The notes beneath the pieces are model-generated. The model was given only the letters and a program-made list of their open reading frames with translations, searched no databases and was not told the origin of the DNA. The translations under genes and the position numbers were made by a program. From positions 310,001 through 374,000 of the forward strand of contig NZ_AYSE01000004.1 in assembly GCF_000504165.1 (NCBI RefSeq): DNA of 64,000 bases, read 5' to 3'. The DNA is from Bacillus sp. FJAT-14578. Its GTDB lineage: Bacteria; Bacillota; Bacilli; Bacillales; Bacillaceae_H. Within the stretch, counting starts at the first letter, position 1. Each line of letters opens with the position of its first letter. This document shows positions 8,991 through 17,290 of this stretch, piece after piece.

Positions 8991-9479
8991 ATGAAGCTAA
9001 TAAGCGCTTGTTTGGCAGGCTGTGAATGCCGATATGACGGCAAATCCAGCACAGTAAAGAGCTTTGTAGAGATGGTAGAACAGGGGAAAGCCATCTTTGT
9101 TTGTCCTGAACAACTCGGCGGTTTATCCACCCCCCGGCCTCCTGCTGAAATTATAGGAGGAGGCGGAGAGGATGTATTGGATGGGAAAGCGAGAGTGGTC
9201 ACCAATACAGGTGAAGATGTGACAGACCAGTTTATAAAAGGGGCCTACGAGACGTTGCAAGCGGCAAAACTTGCGGGAGTCAAAGAGGCGATTTTAAAAG
9301 AGTCCAGCCCATCATGCGGATCGGCAAAAATATATGATGGAACCTTTTCAGCGTGTAAAGTGACGGGGAATGGAGTAGCCGCCGCCCTATTGAAGCGGAA
9401 CGGAATTCGTGTACTGTCAGAGGAAACATATGGGAGAAGTTCCTTATCATCAAACACATTTTCATATAAGAGAGAATGA
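8991..9479 (+). CDS. DUF523 family protein (YbbK-like)
   Basis: A 162-residue protein matching DUF523 from end to end: N-terminal SACLAGCECRYDG, then CPEQLGGLSTPRPPAEI and LKESSPSCGS. The conserved cysteines in CLAGCEC, VCPEQ and SPSCGS suggest a metal or iron-sulfur site or a desulfidase-like activity; related proteins include thiouracil desulfurase TudS, but the exact role is not known. A GGGAG site precedes the ATG. The last 15 residues are outside the usual domain. Confidence 0.85.
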   Translation: MKLISACLAGCECRYDGKSSTVKSFVEMVEQGKAIFVCPEQLGGLSTPRPPAEIIGGGGEDVLDGKARVVTNTGEDVTDQFIKGAYETLQAAKLAGVKEAILKESSPSCGSAKIYDGTFSACKVTGNGVAAALLKRNGIRVLSEETYGRSSLSSNTFSYKRE

Positions 9480-9560
9480 AGTAACGGCATCTTCAACAAG
9501 AGAATTGGAATGTTTTTTGTGTAATTTCCCATACTAAACAAAAAAGAAAGGGTGAGATGT

Positions 9561-9731
9561 ATGGGGAAATGGAATGAAGAAGCGGCGCCTAACAACAACT
9601 TGCCTGCTTCCGTTATCCGTTCATCTAAACTTGTTTCAAAAACAACTCATAAAGACCACGAATTTTCAGAGGAACTGGCTGATGGCGGGGAACGAAATGA
9701 AGCAATCCAATATCAGCGAAGAAATAAGTAG
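9561..9731 (+). CDS. small hypothetical protein, 56 aa
   Basis: ATG 9561 with AAAGGGTGAG upstream opens a 56-residue, hydrophilic, Asn/Glu/Lys-rich protein with no cysteine or hydrophobic segment. Composition resembles small spore or stress proteins of Bacillus, but I recognise no family. Confidence 0.5.
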   Translation: MGKWNEEAAPNNNLPASVIRSSKLVSKTTHKDHEFSEELADGGERNEAIQYQRRNK

Positions 9732-9876
9732 GCTGTCTTAAAGCTTTCAATCAGTCATCAAAAGTACAATCCGTTAAAGAGCTATAGAGGCTAGCAAGCT
9801 GTCCATGATACAGCTTTTCATAATGATGGATAAAATCGGATACGCTAATCATATACATCATAATGAGGTGAGATGA

Positions 9877-10128
9877 ATGGATGCGAACTATTTAGATGGC
9901 GATGTTTTAGGAGCGGCATTGACCTTCATCAATGATGATGGGCAGGAGATGAGATATTCCGTGCATGATATGTATGAAATCAACGGGAAAAAATATGCGA
10001 TTTTAACGGGGCCCCAACATGACACAGTCATGGAATTAAGGGGAGACGACCAAGAGCATTATTTTGTACATGTTCATCAGCATGAAGCCGATCATCTTTT
10101 ACAGTCATATCGACAGTATTATAGATGA
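9877..10128 (+). CDS. DUF1292-like small protein
   Basis: An 83-residue acidic protein, with the strand pattern ALTFINDDGQEMRYSVHDMYEINGKKYAIL that is characteristic of DUF1292 (YrzB-like). GAGGTGAG precedes the ATG. It stands alone, with a hairpin terminator 70 bp downstream. Function unknown. Confidence 0.7.
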   Translation: MDANYLDGDVLGAALTFINDDGQEMRYSVHDMYEINGKKYAILTGPQHDTVMELRGDDQEHYFVHVHQHEADHLLQSYRQYYR

Positions 10129-10197
10129 ATCAAAAGAGGATGCTTCCTTATGTTAAGCAGTACTAATAACGTGAAGAGCCATTAGAAACCACATAGT

Positions 10198-10242
10198 AAA
10201 TCGAGTGTGAAATCGCATAGGATTTTATACTCGATTTTTTAT
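10198..10242 (+). terminator. terminator after the DUF1292 gene
   Basis: AAATCGAGT pairs with ACTCGATTT, an inner GAAATC/GATTTT stem extends it, and a T6 run follows. Confidence 0.7.
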
Positions 10243-10435
10243 TGTTAGATAAGGAGTTAGCATATATTCAAGATAGTTAATCGTTCCGAGAAAGCGATGA
10301 TGTTTCCATTGTAGGCAGCGTGTAAGGAAAGTTATTCTTTTGAACGGATGAAACGCTTTAGACAATGTAGGAGGGATAAAAAGAAAAATTTTAATCTTAT
10401 CAATTTAAAATATTTAGAATATTTTAAATTTTATG

Positions 10436-10464
10436 TTGACTAGAGAAAAATAGAAAAATATAAT
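10436..10464 (+). promoter_or_regulatory. strong orphan sigma-A promoter
   Basis: TTGACT, exactly 17 bp, TATAAT, within an AT-rich stretch. No plausible protein-coding gene follows; the next feature is a two-hairpin unit ending in a terminator near 10692. Confidence 0.75.
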
Positions 10465-10470
10465 TAACTA

Positions 10471-10692
10471 TGAAAACTCTTTTAAAACAGGTCTAAAGAT
10501 TCATTTTTAAGGATCAAATCATTTATTCAATAATAAGAATAAAACATCCACAAGAACGTTTGGTTAAAATGAAGTGGGAAGACAACCTCTTCCCATGGTC
10601 TCATTAAAGCCGGGCAAACATGAACACGATTTAAGAATGTTTAAGCGAGCATTCTATTTGGTGATGCATGATTTTGCTCGGCTTTTTTTTAT
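10471..10692 (+). ncRNA. candidate small RNA, about 220 nt
   Basis: Between the promoter at 10436-10464 and a terminator lies a unit without a convincing gene. It contains the hairpin GGGAAGA-CAACC-TCTTCCC (about 10576-10594) and a long terminator stem in which AAGCCGGGCAAA (about 10608-10620) pairs with TTTGCTCGGCTT before a T8 run. A 78-codon frame at 10574-10810 runs through and past the terminator and has no ribosome binding site, so I discount it. It could be a trans-acting RNA or an attenuated leader. Confidence 0.45.
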
Positions 10693-11062
10693 ACATATCA
10701 AACTATGTGAAAATAGTTTTAGCAGTTGTAAGAGAGCGGAAAAAGAGGGGTTGAGAGAATCGGAAGCCGTGATTGATATTAAAAAATCAGTCTGCTCTAT
10801 ATTTTATTAAGTATGGCAGAAAACCAAGGCAGCGCGCTGATATAACCGTAGAGGTGGTGATGGATAGGGAAAAAGGATGAAAGGGTTTCTTGTAAAAGCA
10901 GGCAGTAACCGGAACATCGTATGACTTCTACATATTCAAGGCAAAAACATGGGGCTCAAAGAAGGAGGGTCAATCACCCAAAGGTGGATAGCCAAACAAA
11001 GAGAAAGATAGCATGGTTTTTGGTTGAAAAGGCATGATCAAAAAATGAAAAGAGGGATGAGA

Positions 11063-11875
11063 ATGAAAAAATGGATGAGCATTTTTATCGCAATTGTGAT
11101 GGTCGTGATGTTGGCGGCCTGTGGAAGCAAGGAAACAGCCGGCGGCGGGGAGTCAAAAGAAGGGACGAAAGATGAAAGTGTACTGGCACGCATTCAAGAA
11201 GAAAAAGTCATCAATATTGGAATCGAGGGGGTATATCCACCGTTTAACTATCATGATGAGGAAGATAAATTGGTAGGCTTTGATGTTGATATCGCAAACG
11301 AGCTTGCATCAAGAATGGGGGTAAAGCCAAACTTTGTCGAAACACCGTGGGATACCATTATCGGCGGGCTGCTTTCCCAAAAATATGACATCATCCTTTC
11401 CAGCATGGCCATCACACCTGAACGCCAGCAAAAAGTTGATTTTACAGATCCATATTTCCATACGGGAGCACAGGTATTTGTAAACGAAGGATATGACGGA
11501 ATAAAAGATCCGGAAAAAGATATAAAAGGGAAAAAAATAGCGGTAGCGATCGGTACGACGTTTGAAGCGAAAGCGACAGAACTTGGCGCCCAGGTAGCGA
11601 ATTACAAGAGTGATTTGCTTACGTTCCAGGACCTTGCAGCAAATCGGGTGGAAGGTGTCATTACGGATAAAGCGGTAGGGGCTCGTATCATTAAAGAAAA
11701 CGGATATCCATTTAAGCCGATTGGGGATGTCCTTTTTGAAGAGGCAGCGGGAATCTCCCTTAACAAAGGCGAAGATGAGCTGAGAGAAGAAATCAACAAA
11801 CATTTAAAAAAAATGAAAGAGGACGGCACATATAAAGAAATCAGTATGAAATGGTTTGGCGAAGACATTAGTTAA
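11063..11875 (+). CDS. amino acid ABC transporter substrate-binding lipoprotein
   Basis: A 270-residue class 3 solute-binding protein (SBP_bac_3). The signal peptide ends at the lipobox MLAACG, so the mature protein is tethered outside the membrane. The domain starts near residue 45 (INIGIEGVYPPFNY) and shows VGFDVDIANELA and DIILSSMAITPERQQKVDFTDPYF. I start at ATG 11063, next to the signal peptide and behind GAGGGATGAGA, not at an upstream in-frame ATG (11024). It is the first gene of a transporter operon (SBP, permease, ATPase) that directly precedes a flavin dehydrogenase set. The ligand is a polar amino acid or derivative, not determined. Confidence 0.9.
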   Translation: MKKWMSIFIAIVMVVMLAACGSKETAGGGESKEGTKDESVLARIQEEKVINIGIEGVYPPFNYHDEEDKLVGFDVDIANELASRMGVKPNFVETPWDTIIGGLLSQKYDIILSSMAITPERQQKVDFTDPYFHTGAQVFVNEGYDGIKDPEKDIKGKKIAVAIGTTFEAKATELGAQVANYKSDLLTFQDLAANRVEGVITDKAVGARIIKENGYPFKPIGDVLFEEAAGISLNKGEDELREEINKHLKKMKEDGTYKEISMKWFGEDIS

Positions 11876-11886
11876 GAGGTGATACT

Positions 11887-12543
11887 ATGCTGGATTTTTC
11901 CTTAGTTTCTGATTTTGTTCCTTTTATGTTAAAGGCGACAATCGTCACGCTCGAACTTTCCGTCGTCTCCATTATTGTAGGGTTGGTGTTCGGTTTAATC
12001 ATTGCTTTAATGAAAATTTCCAATATTAAACCACTCGAATGGATCGCGGATTTTTATATTTGGATCATACGGGGAACACCCATGCTTGTTCAATTATTTC
12101 TTGTGTATTTTGGATTGCCGCAATTCGGCATTGAACTATCGCCGTTTGTTTCTTCTGTCATTGCCCTTGGAATGAATGCCGCGGCCTATATTGCGGAAAT
12201 TTACCGCGGGGGCATTATGTCCATTCCGAAAGGGCAAATTGAAGCTGCCCAATCATTAGGGATGCGTTATACAGGCATCATGAAATTGATCGTGTTGCCG
12301 CAGGCGTTTCGAGTAAGCGTTCCGGCGCTTGGAAACCAGGCGGTCATGATGTTGAAGGATTCATCTTTGGCATCTCTTGTGACGGTTTCCGAGTTAATGA
12401 TGGTGTCGCAGCGTTATGCTTCCACAAACTATGCATTCATTGAATTTTACATTGCGGCAGCTGGGCTGTACCTTGTTTTGACAACGATTTTTACCCTCAT
12501 TCTAAACAAAATCGAACTTCGTTTATCCGTAAGCGAGCAGTAG
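11887..12543 (+). CDS. amino acid ABC transporter permease
   Basis: A 218-residue HisM-family inner membrane permease with about five transmembrane helices. The ATPase-coupling EAA loop is at about 115-135 (EAAQSLGMRYTGIMKLIVLPQAFR), and the N-terminal family pattern TIVTLELSVVSIIVGLVFG is present. It lies 11 bp after the binding-protein gene and 3 bp before the ATPase region. One permease gene suggests a homodimeric channel. Confidence 0.92.
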   Translation: MLDFSLVSDFVPFMLKATIVTLELSVVSIIVGLVFGLIIALMKISNIKPLEWIADFYIWIIRGTPMLVQLFLVYFGLPQFGIELSPFVSSVIALGMNAAAYIAEIYRGGIMSIPKGQIEAAQSLGMRYTGIMKLIVLPQAFRVSVPALGNQAVMMLKDSSLASLVTVSELMMVSQRYASTNYAFIEFYIAAAGLYLVLTTIFTLILNKIELRLSVSEQ

Positions 12544-12555
12544 GGGGTGGCTATG

Positions 12556-13317
12556 ATGGAAGTTCAAGCCATTAAAACAGAAAAGGCAGAGGCTATTATT
12601 CAAATTGAGAATCTTCATAAAAACTTCGACAAATTAGAAGTATTAAAAGGAATCAATTTGACGATCAACAAAGGAGAAGTGGTGGCCCTGATCGGTGCCA
12701 GCGGTTCGGGGAAAAGTACGTTGCTTCGCTGTTTGAATCGCCTCGAAACGATATCGGACGGGAAAATCGTGATCGATAATATCGTGATGGATGATTCGGT
12801 TAAAAACATCAGTAAAATCAGGCAAGAGGTAGGTATGGTGTTTCAACAGTTCAATTTATTTCCTCATATGACCGTTTTGCAAAACGTGATGGTCGCTCCG
12901 ATTCAAGTATTGAAAAGGACGAAGGAAGAAGTGGAACAAGAAGCGATTGCCTTATTAGAAAAAGTCGGTCTTGCTGATAAAAAAGACGTTTACCCGAAGA
13001 AGCTGTCAGGAGGTCAGCAGCAACGTGTGGCCATCGCAAGGGCGTTAGCGATGAAACCGAAAATTATGCTGTTTGACGAACCGACATCCGCTCTTGATCC
13101 GGAACTTGTCGGAGAGGTTCTGCAAGTTATGAAACAGCTGGCCCAAGAAGGAATGACGATGGTCGTCGTGACCCATGAGATGGGATTCGCACAAGAAGTG
13201 GCAGACCGGGTCGTATTTATGCACAATGGAAAAATTGAAGAACAAGGAGATCCTAAAGTGGTTCTATCGAATCCGACAAGCGAGCGATTATCATCCTTTT
13301 TGCGTATCGTTAAATAA
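12556..13317 (+). CDS. amino acid ABC transporter ATP-binding protein
   Basis: A 253-residue ATPase of the GlnQ type. Walker [10 protein letters not shown] is near residue 50, the Q-loop is [10 protein letters not shown], the signature is LSGGQQQR, Walker B is [14 protein letters not shown] and the H-loop is [12 protein letters not shown] (12547) and an ATG (12553) are in frame, but GGGGGTGG lies 5 bases before ATG 12556. It completes a three-gene uptake system for a polar amino acid-like solute. Confidence 0.93.
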   Translation: MEVQAIKTEKAEAIIQIENLHKNFDKLEVLKGINLTINKGEVVALIGASGSGKSTLLRCLNRLETISDGKIVIDNIVMDDSVKNISKIRQEVGMVFQQFNLFPHMTVLQNVMVAPIQVLKRTKEEVEQEAIALLEKVGLADKKDVYPKKLSGGQQQRVAIARALAMKPKIMLFDEPTSALDPELVGEVLQVMKQLAQEGMTMVVVTHEMGFAQEVADRVVFMHNGKIEEQGDPKVVLSNPTSERLSSFLRIVK

Positions 13318-13472
13318 AGAAAGATGCTGGTTTTTTCCGTAACGGGACTAAAAGAAGAAGCCGGTCATCATTTTGAAGCGATGCAATAACACATTAAGAA
13401 ATACCTCTATAATAGAAGCGTTCTCCTTTGTGATGAACGCTTCTATTATGAGGAAAAAACGTTTAAGCGGGG

Positions 13473-14771
13473 ATGAAAAAAATGGAGGAAGAACAAGATC
13501 GATTAACGTTGCTCAGTTTGGATGTGAAAAAGGAAACGCAAAAAGAGGCAATCAAGGCCAAAGAACGTTATGAAACTTTAAAGGAATATATGGATTCCAG
13601 TCGTTATTCAAATGAGCGGAAACATCATATCGTCATCGTAGGCGGAGGAATTGTCGGACTGATGTGTGCGTTTTATATGCGGCGTCAAGGCTTTCAAGTC
13701 ACTGTAATTGAAAAGAAGTCATTTGGCGCGGGCGCTTCCGGGAGAAACGGGGGCGGAGTGCTGGCGATGGGGAGGGAGCTGACAGAGATTCCGTTTGCCC
13801 GTTTGTCCATTGAATTATGGAGGACGCTTTCTTCTTTTGGAATCGATACGAAGCTTGAACAAACAGGCCATTTGATGCTGGGGAGAAATGCGCATGAATT
13901 AGAAAAGCTCAAACAGGCAGCCGAGTTATATACGTTAAGCGGTTTGGAGACGAACGTGTTATCCAAAGAGGAAGTGCAGGGTATGCTTCCTGACATCGGA
14001 ACACAAATTGTCGGGGGAATCTTCAGCTCGATTGACAGTCAAAGCTATCCGTTCACAACGGTGGCAAGTCTCCTCAAAGTCTTGAATAAAGATGGTGTGA
14101 TCCTGTTAAGTCATACGGACGTGACAGGATTTGAAACGATGGACTCGCGTATCGGAAAAGTGAAAACAAACAAAGGAAGCATTGGGTGCGATACCGTTAT
14201 CGTTTGCACGGGCCCATGGACGGGAGAAATTGCGAAACATTTACATACGGATATAACCATCATACCGCGCCGCTCGCAAATCATGGTGACTGAAATCGTG
14301 AACCAAAAAAGAATCCGACCCTTTGTATCGGGAAACGGGCTTTATTTAAAACAAACCCACGCCGGAAATTTTCTATATGGAGGGGGTGGAGCATGGGAGC
14401 AAACGGGTTTCGAGACGGCAAACACGACGTTTGCCATTCAGTTATTAACAGAGCGATTTTTAGAGTTGTTCCCGGCCTATCATACAAAGCAGTTATTGCG
14501 GGCGTTTGCCGGAACGGTTGAAATTACGCCTGACCACCTTCCGTTTTTCGGAAGAGTGGGCAAGTATGAAAATATCTATATATCAGCCGGCTACAATGGG
14601 CATGGCTATGGAATGTCGGTGGTGATGGGAAAACTGCTTTCTTGCCTGGTCGCTGACCTCGAGACAGGAAACGTTCAAGCCAATGGAGTTGAAGAGTTGC
14701 TGTCATTCATTTCTCCAAACCGGCTGCAAACAATGAAAGTGAGTGGAGGAGTGTCGTATGAGCCGCAATGA
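13473..14771 (+). CDS. FAD-dependent amino acid/imino acid oxidoreductase (DAO family)
   Basis: A 432-residue DAO-family flavoprotein. The FAD-binding Rossmann motif VIVGGGIVGLMCAF is near residue 55, followed by GASGRNGGGV, and a C-terminal GYNGHGYGMS closes the FAD site. The first 45 residues form a Lys/Glu-rich helix not usual in the family; ATG 13482 and ATG 13590 are alternative starts, the latter removing most of that helix. The family includes glycine/sarcosine/proline oxidases, HcnC and the beta subunits of heteromeric proline or opine dehydrogenases. The next three genes encode two 2Fe-2S proteins and a second flavoprotein, so it is probably the catalytic subunit of such a complex. 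Substrate not determined. Confidence 0.85.
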   Translation: MKKMEEEQDRLTLLSLDVKKETQKEAIKAKERYETLKEYMDSSRYSNERKHHIVIVGGGIVGLMCAFYMRRQGFQVTVIEKKSFGAGASGRNGGGVLAMGRELTEIPFARLSIELWRTLSSFGIDTKLEQTGHLMLGRNAHELEKLKQAAELYTLSGLETNVLSKEEVQGMLPDIGTQIVGGIFSSIDSQSYPFTTVASLLKVLNKDGVILLSHTDVTGFETMDSRIGKVKTNKGSIGCDTVIVCTGPWTGEIAKHLHTDITIIPRRSQIMVTEIVNQKRIRPFVSGNGLYLKQTHAGNFLYGGGGAWEQTGFETANTTFAIQLLTERFLELFPAYHTKQLLRAFAGTVEITPDHLPFFGRVGKYENIYISAGYNGHGYGMSVVMGKLLSCLVADLETGNVQANGVEELLSFISPNRLQTMKVSGGVSYEPQ

Positions 14772-15036
14772 TGTCATCATTTGCCGATGTGAAGAGGTTG
14801 ACTATGGCCAATTGAAAGAAGCGATAGCAAACGGAGCCTGTACATCTCAGGAGCTGAAAATGGCCACAAGAGCAGGTATGGGAATGTGTCAAGGGCGCGT
14901 GTGCCGGACGCTGCTTGAAACGATGACACGGGAACAGAACGCAGGAGTCCAATCGATGCCGAGCAAGCTGACGATTCATGCCCCGGTTCGCCCATTGCCA
15001 TTGTCCATGGTAACAGGAAAGGAGAGAGGAAAATGA
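14758..15036 (+). CDS. BFD-like [2Fe-2S] protein
   Basis: A 92-residue protein with the BFD-type cluster motif: CRC at 10-12 and CQGRVC about 30 residues later. It overlaps the end of the DAO gene by 14 bp and has GGAGGAG 6 bases before its ATG. In related dehydrogenases this domain is usually fused to the C-terminus of the alpha flavoprotein; here it is a separate gene. It presumably relays electrons between flavins. Confidence 0.82.
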   Translation: MSRNDVIICRCEEVDYGQLKEAIANGACTSQELKMATRAGMGMCQGRVCRTLLETMTREQNAGVQSMPSKLTIHAPVRPLPLSMVTGKERGK

Positions 15037-15335
15037 GAATATCGCAGCATCCCATTCTTCCCTCTGTTTCGGGCAAAGACATCACCTTTGAATTTAACGG
15101 ACAAGTCATAAAAGGAATGGAGGGAGACACAATCTCCTCCGCTTTATGGGCAAATGGAATCAAGACATTAAGGAACACTGAAAAAGCAGGAAACAACAGG
15201 GGAATTTATTGCGGTATTGGACATTGTTATGACTGTCGTATCTATGAAAAAACATTCGGGATGGTCCGGGCGTGCGTGACACCGATTAAAGAAGGGGCCT
15301 GTTTTTTTTCGGAAGAAGGAGGAGGCGAGTGTTGA
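15033..15335 (+). CDS. [2Fe-2S] ferredoxin-like subunit (HcnA/gamma-subunit type)
   Basis: A 100-residue Fer2_4 protein with the plant-type ferredoxin spacing: GIYCGIGHCYDC then RACVTP, four cysteine ligands in all. It resembles the small subunits of HcnABC and of heteromeric proline/hydroxyproline or opine dehydrogenases. It overlaps both neighbours by a few bases, which points to coupled translation and a stoichiometric complex. Confidence 0.85.
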   Translation: MRISQHPILPSVSGKDITFEFNGQVIKGMEGDTISSALWANGIKTLRNTEKAGNNRGIYCGIGHCYDCRIYEKTFGMVRACVTPIKEGACFFSEEGGGEC

Positions 15336-16561
15336 AAGCAGATGTGGTGATTATAGGCGGCGGCCCTGCAGGATTGACGGCCGCAAGGGAAATCGGAGAA
15401 AGAGGTGGATCGGTCATCGTCATCGATGATCATCCCAAACCAGGCGGAAAGCTGCTTGGTCAGCTGCATGAAGAGCCGGTGGGCAGAAAATGGTGGAAAG
15501 GTTATGAGCAAGCAGAGCAGTTAGTGCAGCGAGCGTTGGCTGTGAATGTAACGATCCTTTCGGGTAAACAGGTGTGGGCGTTGGAAAAAGGATGGAACGT
15601 ATTTGTATCGGATGTTCATCAGCAGCACTCCAAAGGATTCGTGATTGAAGCAGAAGCGGTTTTGCTGGCGACCGGTGCTGTAGAAAAGCCGGTGCCGATA
15701 CCCGGATGGACACTGCCTGGAGTCATGTCCGTCGGCGCGGCACAAGTGTTGACGAATGTGTATCGAATCAAACCTGGCCAAAAGGCGGCAATCGCAGGAA
15801 TTGATATTTTATCACTCAGCATAGCGAGAGCGATGAAATTGGCTGGGGTAGATGTAATCGGGGTGTTTATGCTTCCGAAAAATGAGTTTACTAAAGAAGC
15901 GTCGGTCCCTGATCAGTTGATGGATTCGTTCAAATCGTTCACTTCTCACGCTCCTTCCCCGCTGCTTCGTATGGGAGGCCGGTTATTAAAAACGGAAAAC
16001 GGAAGAAAATTAGCTTCTTTTCTATATCCGCCATGGGGGTTTAAAGTGTGGGGGATTCCAATCCATTTCCGCCGGTCCCTTATTGGAATTGAAGGGAAAA
16101 ATGAGGCGGAACAAGCCGTTTTGACGAAAATTGATTCTAAAGGAAATGCAGTGGGTCTTCCTTATAAAGAATCGGTTGATGTCGTTTGTATATCCGGGGG
16201 ATTGTCGCCTCTTTATGAACTGGCCGTTAACACGGGCTGTTCATTTGCCCGTCTTGACGGATTGAGCGGTGTTGTCCCTCTCCATGATGAAACGATGGAA
16301 ACGAATGTGGCCGGTTTATTTGTCGCAGGAAACATCACCGGTATTGAAGGGGCAAAAGTGGCGATGGCCCAAGGCGTGGTGGCGGGAAAAACGATTTGCC
16401 GAAAGGCAGGCATCAGGCGCGTCCAGAATCAAGAAATAACAGAGGCCATCGAATGGGTAAAAAGAGCGAGACGTGAAGCGGACATCCAATTCCATCCCTC
16501 GATTTCAGAAGCGAGAGACGAACTGCAAAAGTTATGGCAAGAGGCTGTTCTGAATGCATAA
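15329..16561 (+). CDS. FAD/NAD-binding oxidoreductase, alpha-type subunit
   Basis: A 410-residue pyridine-nucleotide-disulfide-type flavoprotein. The N-terminal FAD motif VVIIGGGPAGLTAAREIGERG is complete; a central segment PGQKAAIAGIDILSLSIAR sits where the second nucleotide site would be but lacks a clean GxGxxG; NVAGLFVAGNITGIEGAKVAMAQG is the C-terminal FAD signature. It corresponds to HcnB or the alpha subunit of dye-linked proline and opine dehydrogenases, minus the BFD tail that is encoded separately upstream. The start is GTG 15329 behind AAGGAGGAGG. Electrons from the amino-acid substrate would leave through this subunit; the acceptor is unknown. Confidence 0.82.
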   Translation: MLKADVVIIGGGPAGLTAAREIGERGGSVIVIDDHPKPGGKLLGQLHEEPVGRKWWKGYEQAEQLVQRALAVNVTILSGKQVWALEKGWNVFVSDVHQQHSKGFVIEAEAVLLATGAVEKPVPIPGWTLPGVMSVGAAQVLTNVYRIKPGQKAAIAGIDILSLSIARAMKLAGVDVIGVFMLPKNEFTKEASVPDQLMDSFKSFTSHAPSPLLRMGGRLLKTENGRKLASFLYPPWGFKVWGIPIHFRRSLIGIEGKNEAEQAVLTKIDSKGNAVGLPYKESVDVVCISGGLSPLYELAVNTGCSFARLDGLSGVVPLHDETMETNVAGLFVAGNITGIEGAKVAMAQGVVAGKTICRKAGIRRVQNQEITEAIEWVKRARREADIQFHPSISEARDELQKLWQEAVLNA

Positions 16562-16641
16562 AAGCATGCTTTCCAGTCAGTCCTCTAAAAAAGGAAGATA
16601 TCCCATAGGCCTCTCTTAGACCACAAAACTGATTTTTAATG

Positions 16642-16743
16642 AAAAGACCCGTCACGAAATTCCTTGGTTTTACTGGATTTTCAAGGCGGGTCCTTCAGGA
16701 GGATGACTCAAAAGGGTTGTTTTTAACCCTTGGAGTCATCCTC
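16642..16743 (+). terminator. tandem hairpins after the dehydrogenase operon
   Basis: Two stems: GACCCG/CGGGTC (about 16645-16692) and a longer AGGATGACTC/GAGTCATCCT pair enclosing AAGGGTT/AACCCTT (16699-16742). The second also lies at the 3' end of the minus-strand gene at 16743 and could serve both. Confidence 0.6.
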
Positions 16744-16919
16744 TATTCATTTAATTCTCTTGTTTTTTTAACGACGGTATGTTCCGGAGTGGTCGCGTTC
16801 CCGGTAGTTGTTTCATAGCCGACCCGATACACGTAATTTTTAGGTGTGTTGAGGACATTATCCATCTTATATTGTTCCAGGTCATCCTGAAATTGGCGTG
16901 CCTGTTCTTTTTGATCCAT
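16743..16919 (-). CDS. small hypothetical protein, 58 aa
   Basis: Minus-strand ATG 16919 (a second ATG lies directly upstream) with AAGGAGG 7 bases before it encodes 58 hydrophilic residues beginning MDQKEQARQFQDDLEQYKMD. The strong Shine-Dalgarno site and downstream hairpin support a real gene. I do not recognise the family. Confidence 0.6.
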   Translation of the reverse strand: MDQKEQARQFQDDLEQYKMDNVLNTPKNYVYRVGYETTTGNATTPEHTVVKKTRELNE

Positions 16920-17204
16920 CATTAAGCCTCCTTATGAACTAGGATGAACCTTAGTTTGCGTCAAATAGCGTAAAACATTTATGGAGAATAAAGGCTTATT
17001 TTAGTAGACAGCGTGGCAGATTTTTTATGTTTTAGGCTTTGTTTAATCCATACTACGCATTAAGATGACCGTGTTTTAAATTCGGATAGCCGACGAAAAA
17101 GATTTTCAGCCTCTCGACAGAAAAAAACGATAAATTATCTCAATGTTTTCAATTTTTTTCAAAAAAATGTAGAGAAAATATTCTGAAAAATTGTATGATT
17201 ATAA

Positions 17205-17262
17205 TAATAAAAGGAAATTTCCATCAGGGGTCTTACTGCCTGTTAATGAGAGATAAAAAAGA
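17205..17262 (+). repeat. short dispersed repeat, copy 1
   Basis: The core TTCCATCAGGGGTCTTACTG followed by CCTGTTAATGAGAGATAAA matches, with a few changes, a second copy at 27350-27402. It can form two small stems (CAGN-ACTG and CCYG-loop-CRGG). It lies just upstream of the histidine kinase start. Confidence 0.6.
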
Positions 17263-17290
17263 CTATCTGGGAGTAGGAAGAGGTGTTTTC

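Noticed and set aside
10574..10810. 78-codon open frame after the orphan promoter
   Set aside because: No ribosome binding site, and it runs straight through the terminator hairpin with T8. Composition is not protein-like.
13473..16561. Hydrogen cyanide synthase operon hcnABC
   Set aside because: The subunits are of this superfamily but gene order, the separate BFD gene and the linked amino acid transporter fit a dehydrogenase of an imported compound at least as well; no firm evidence for HCN.
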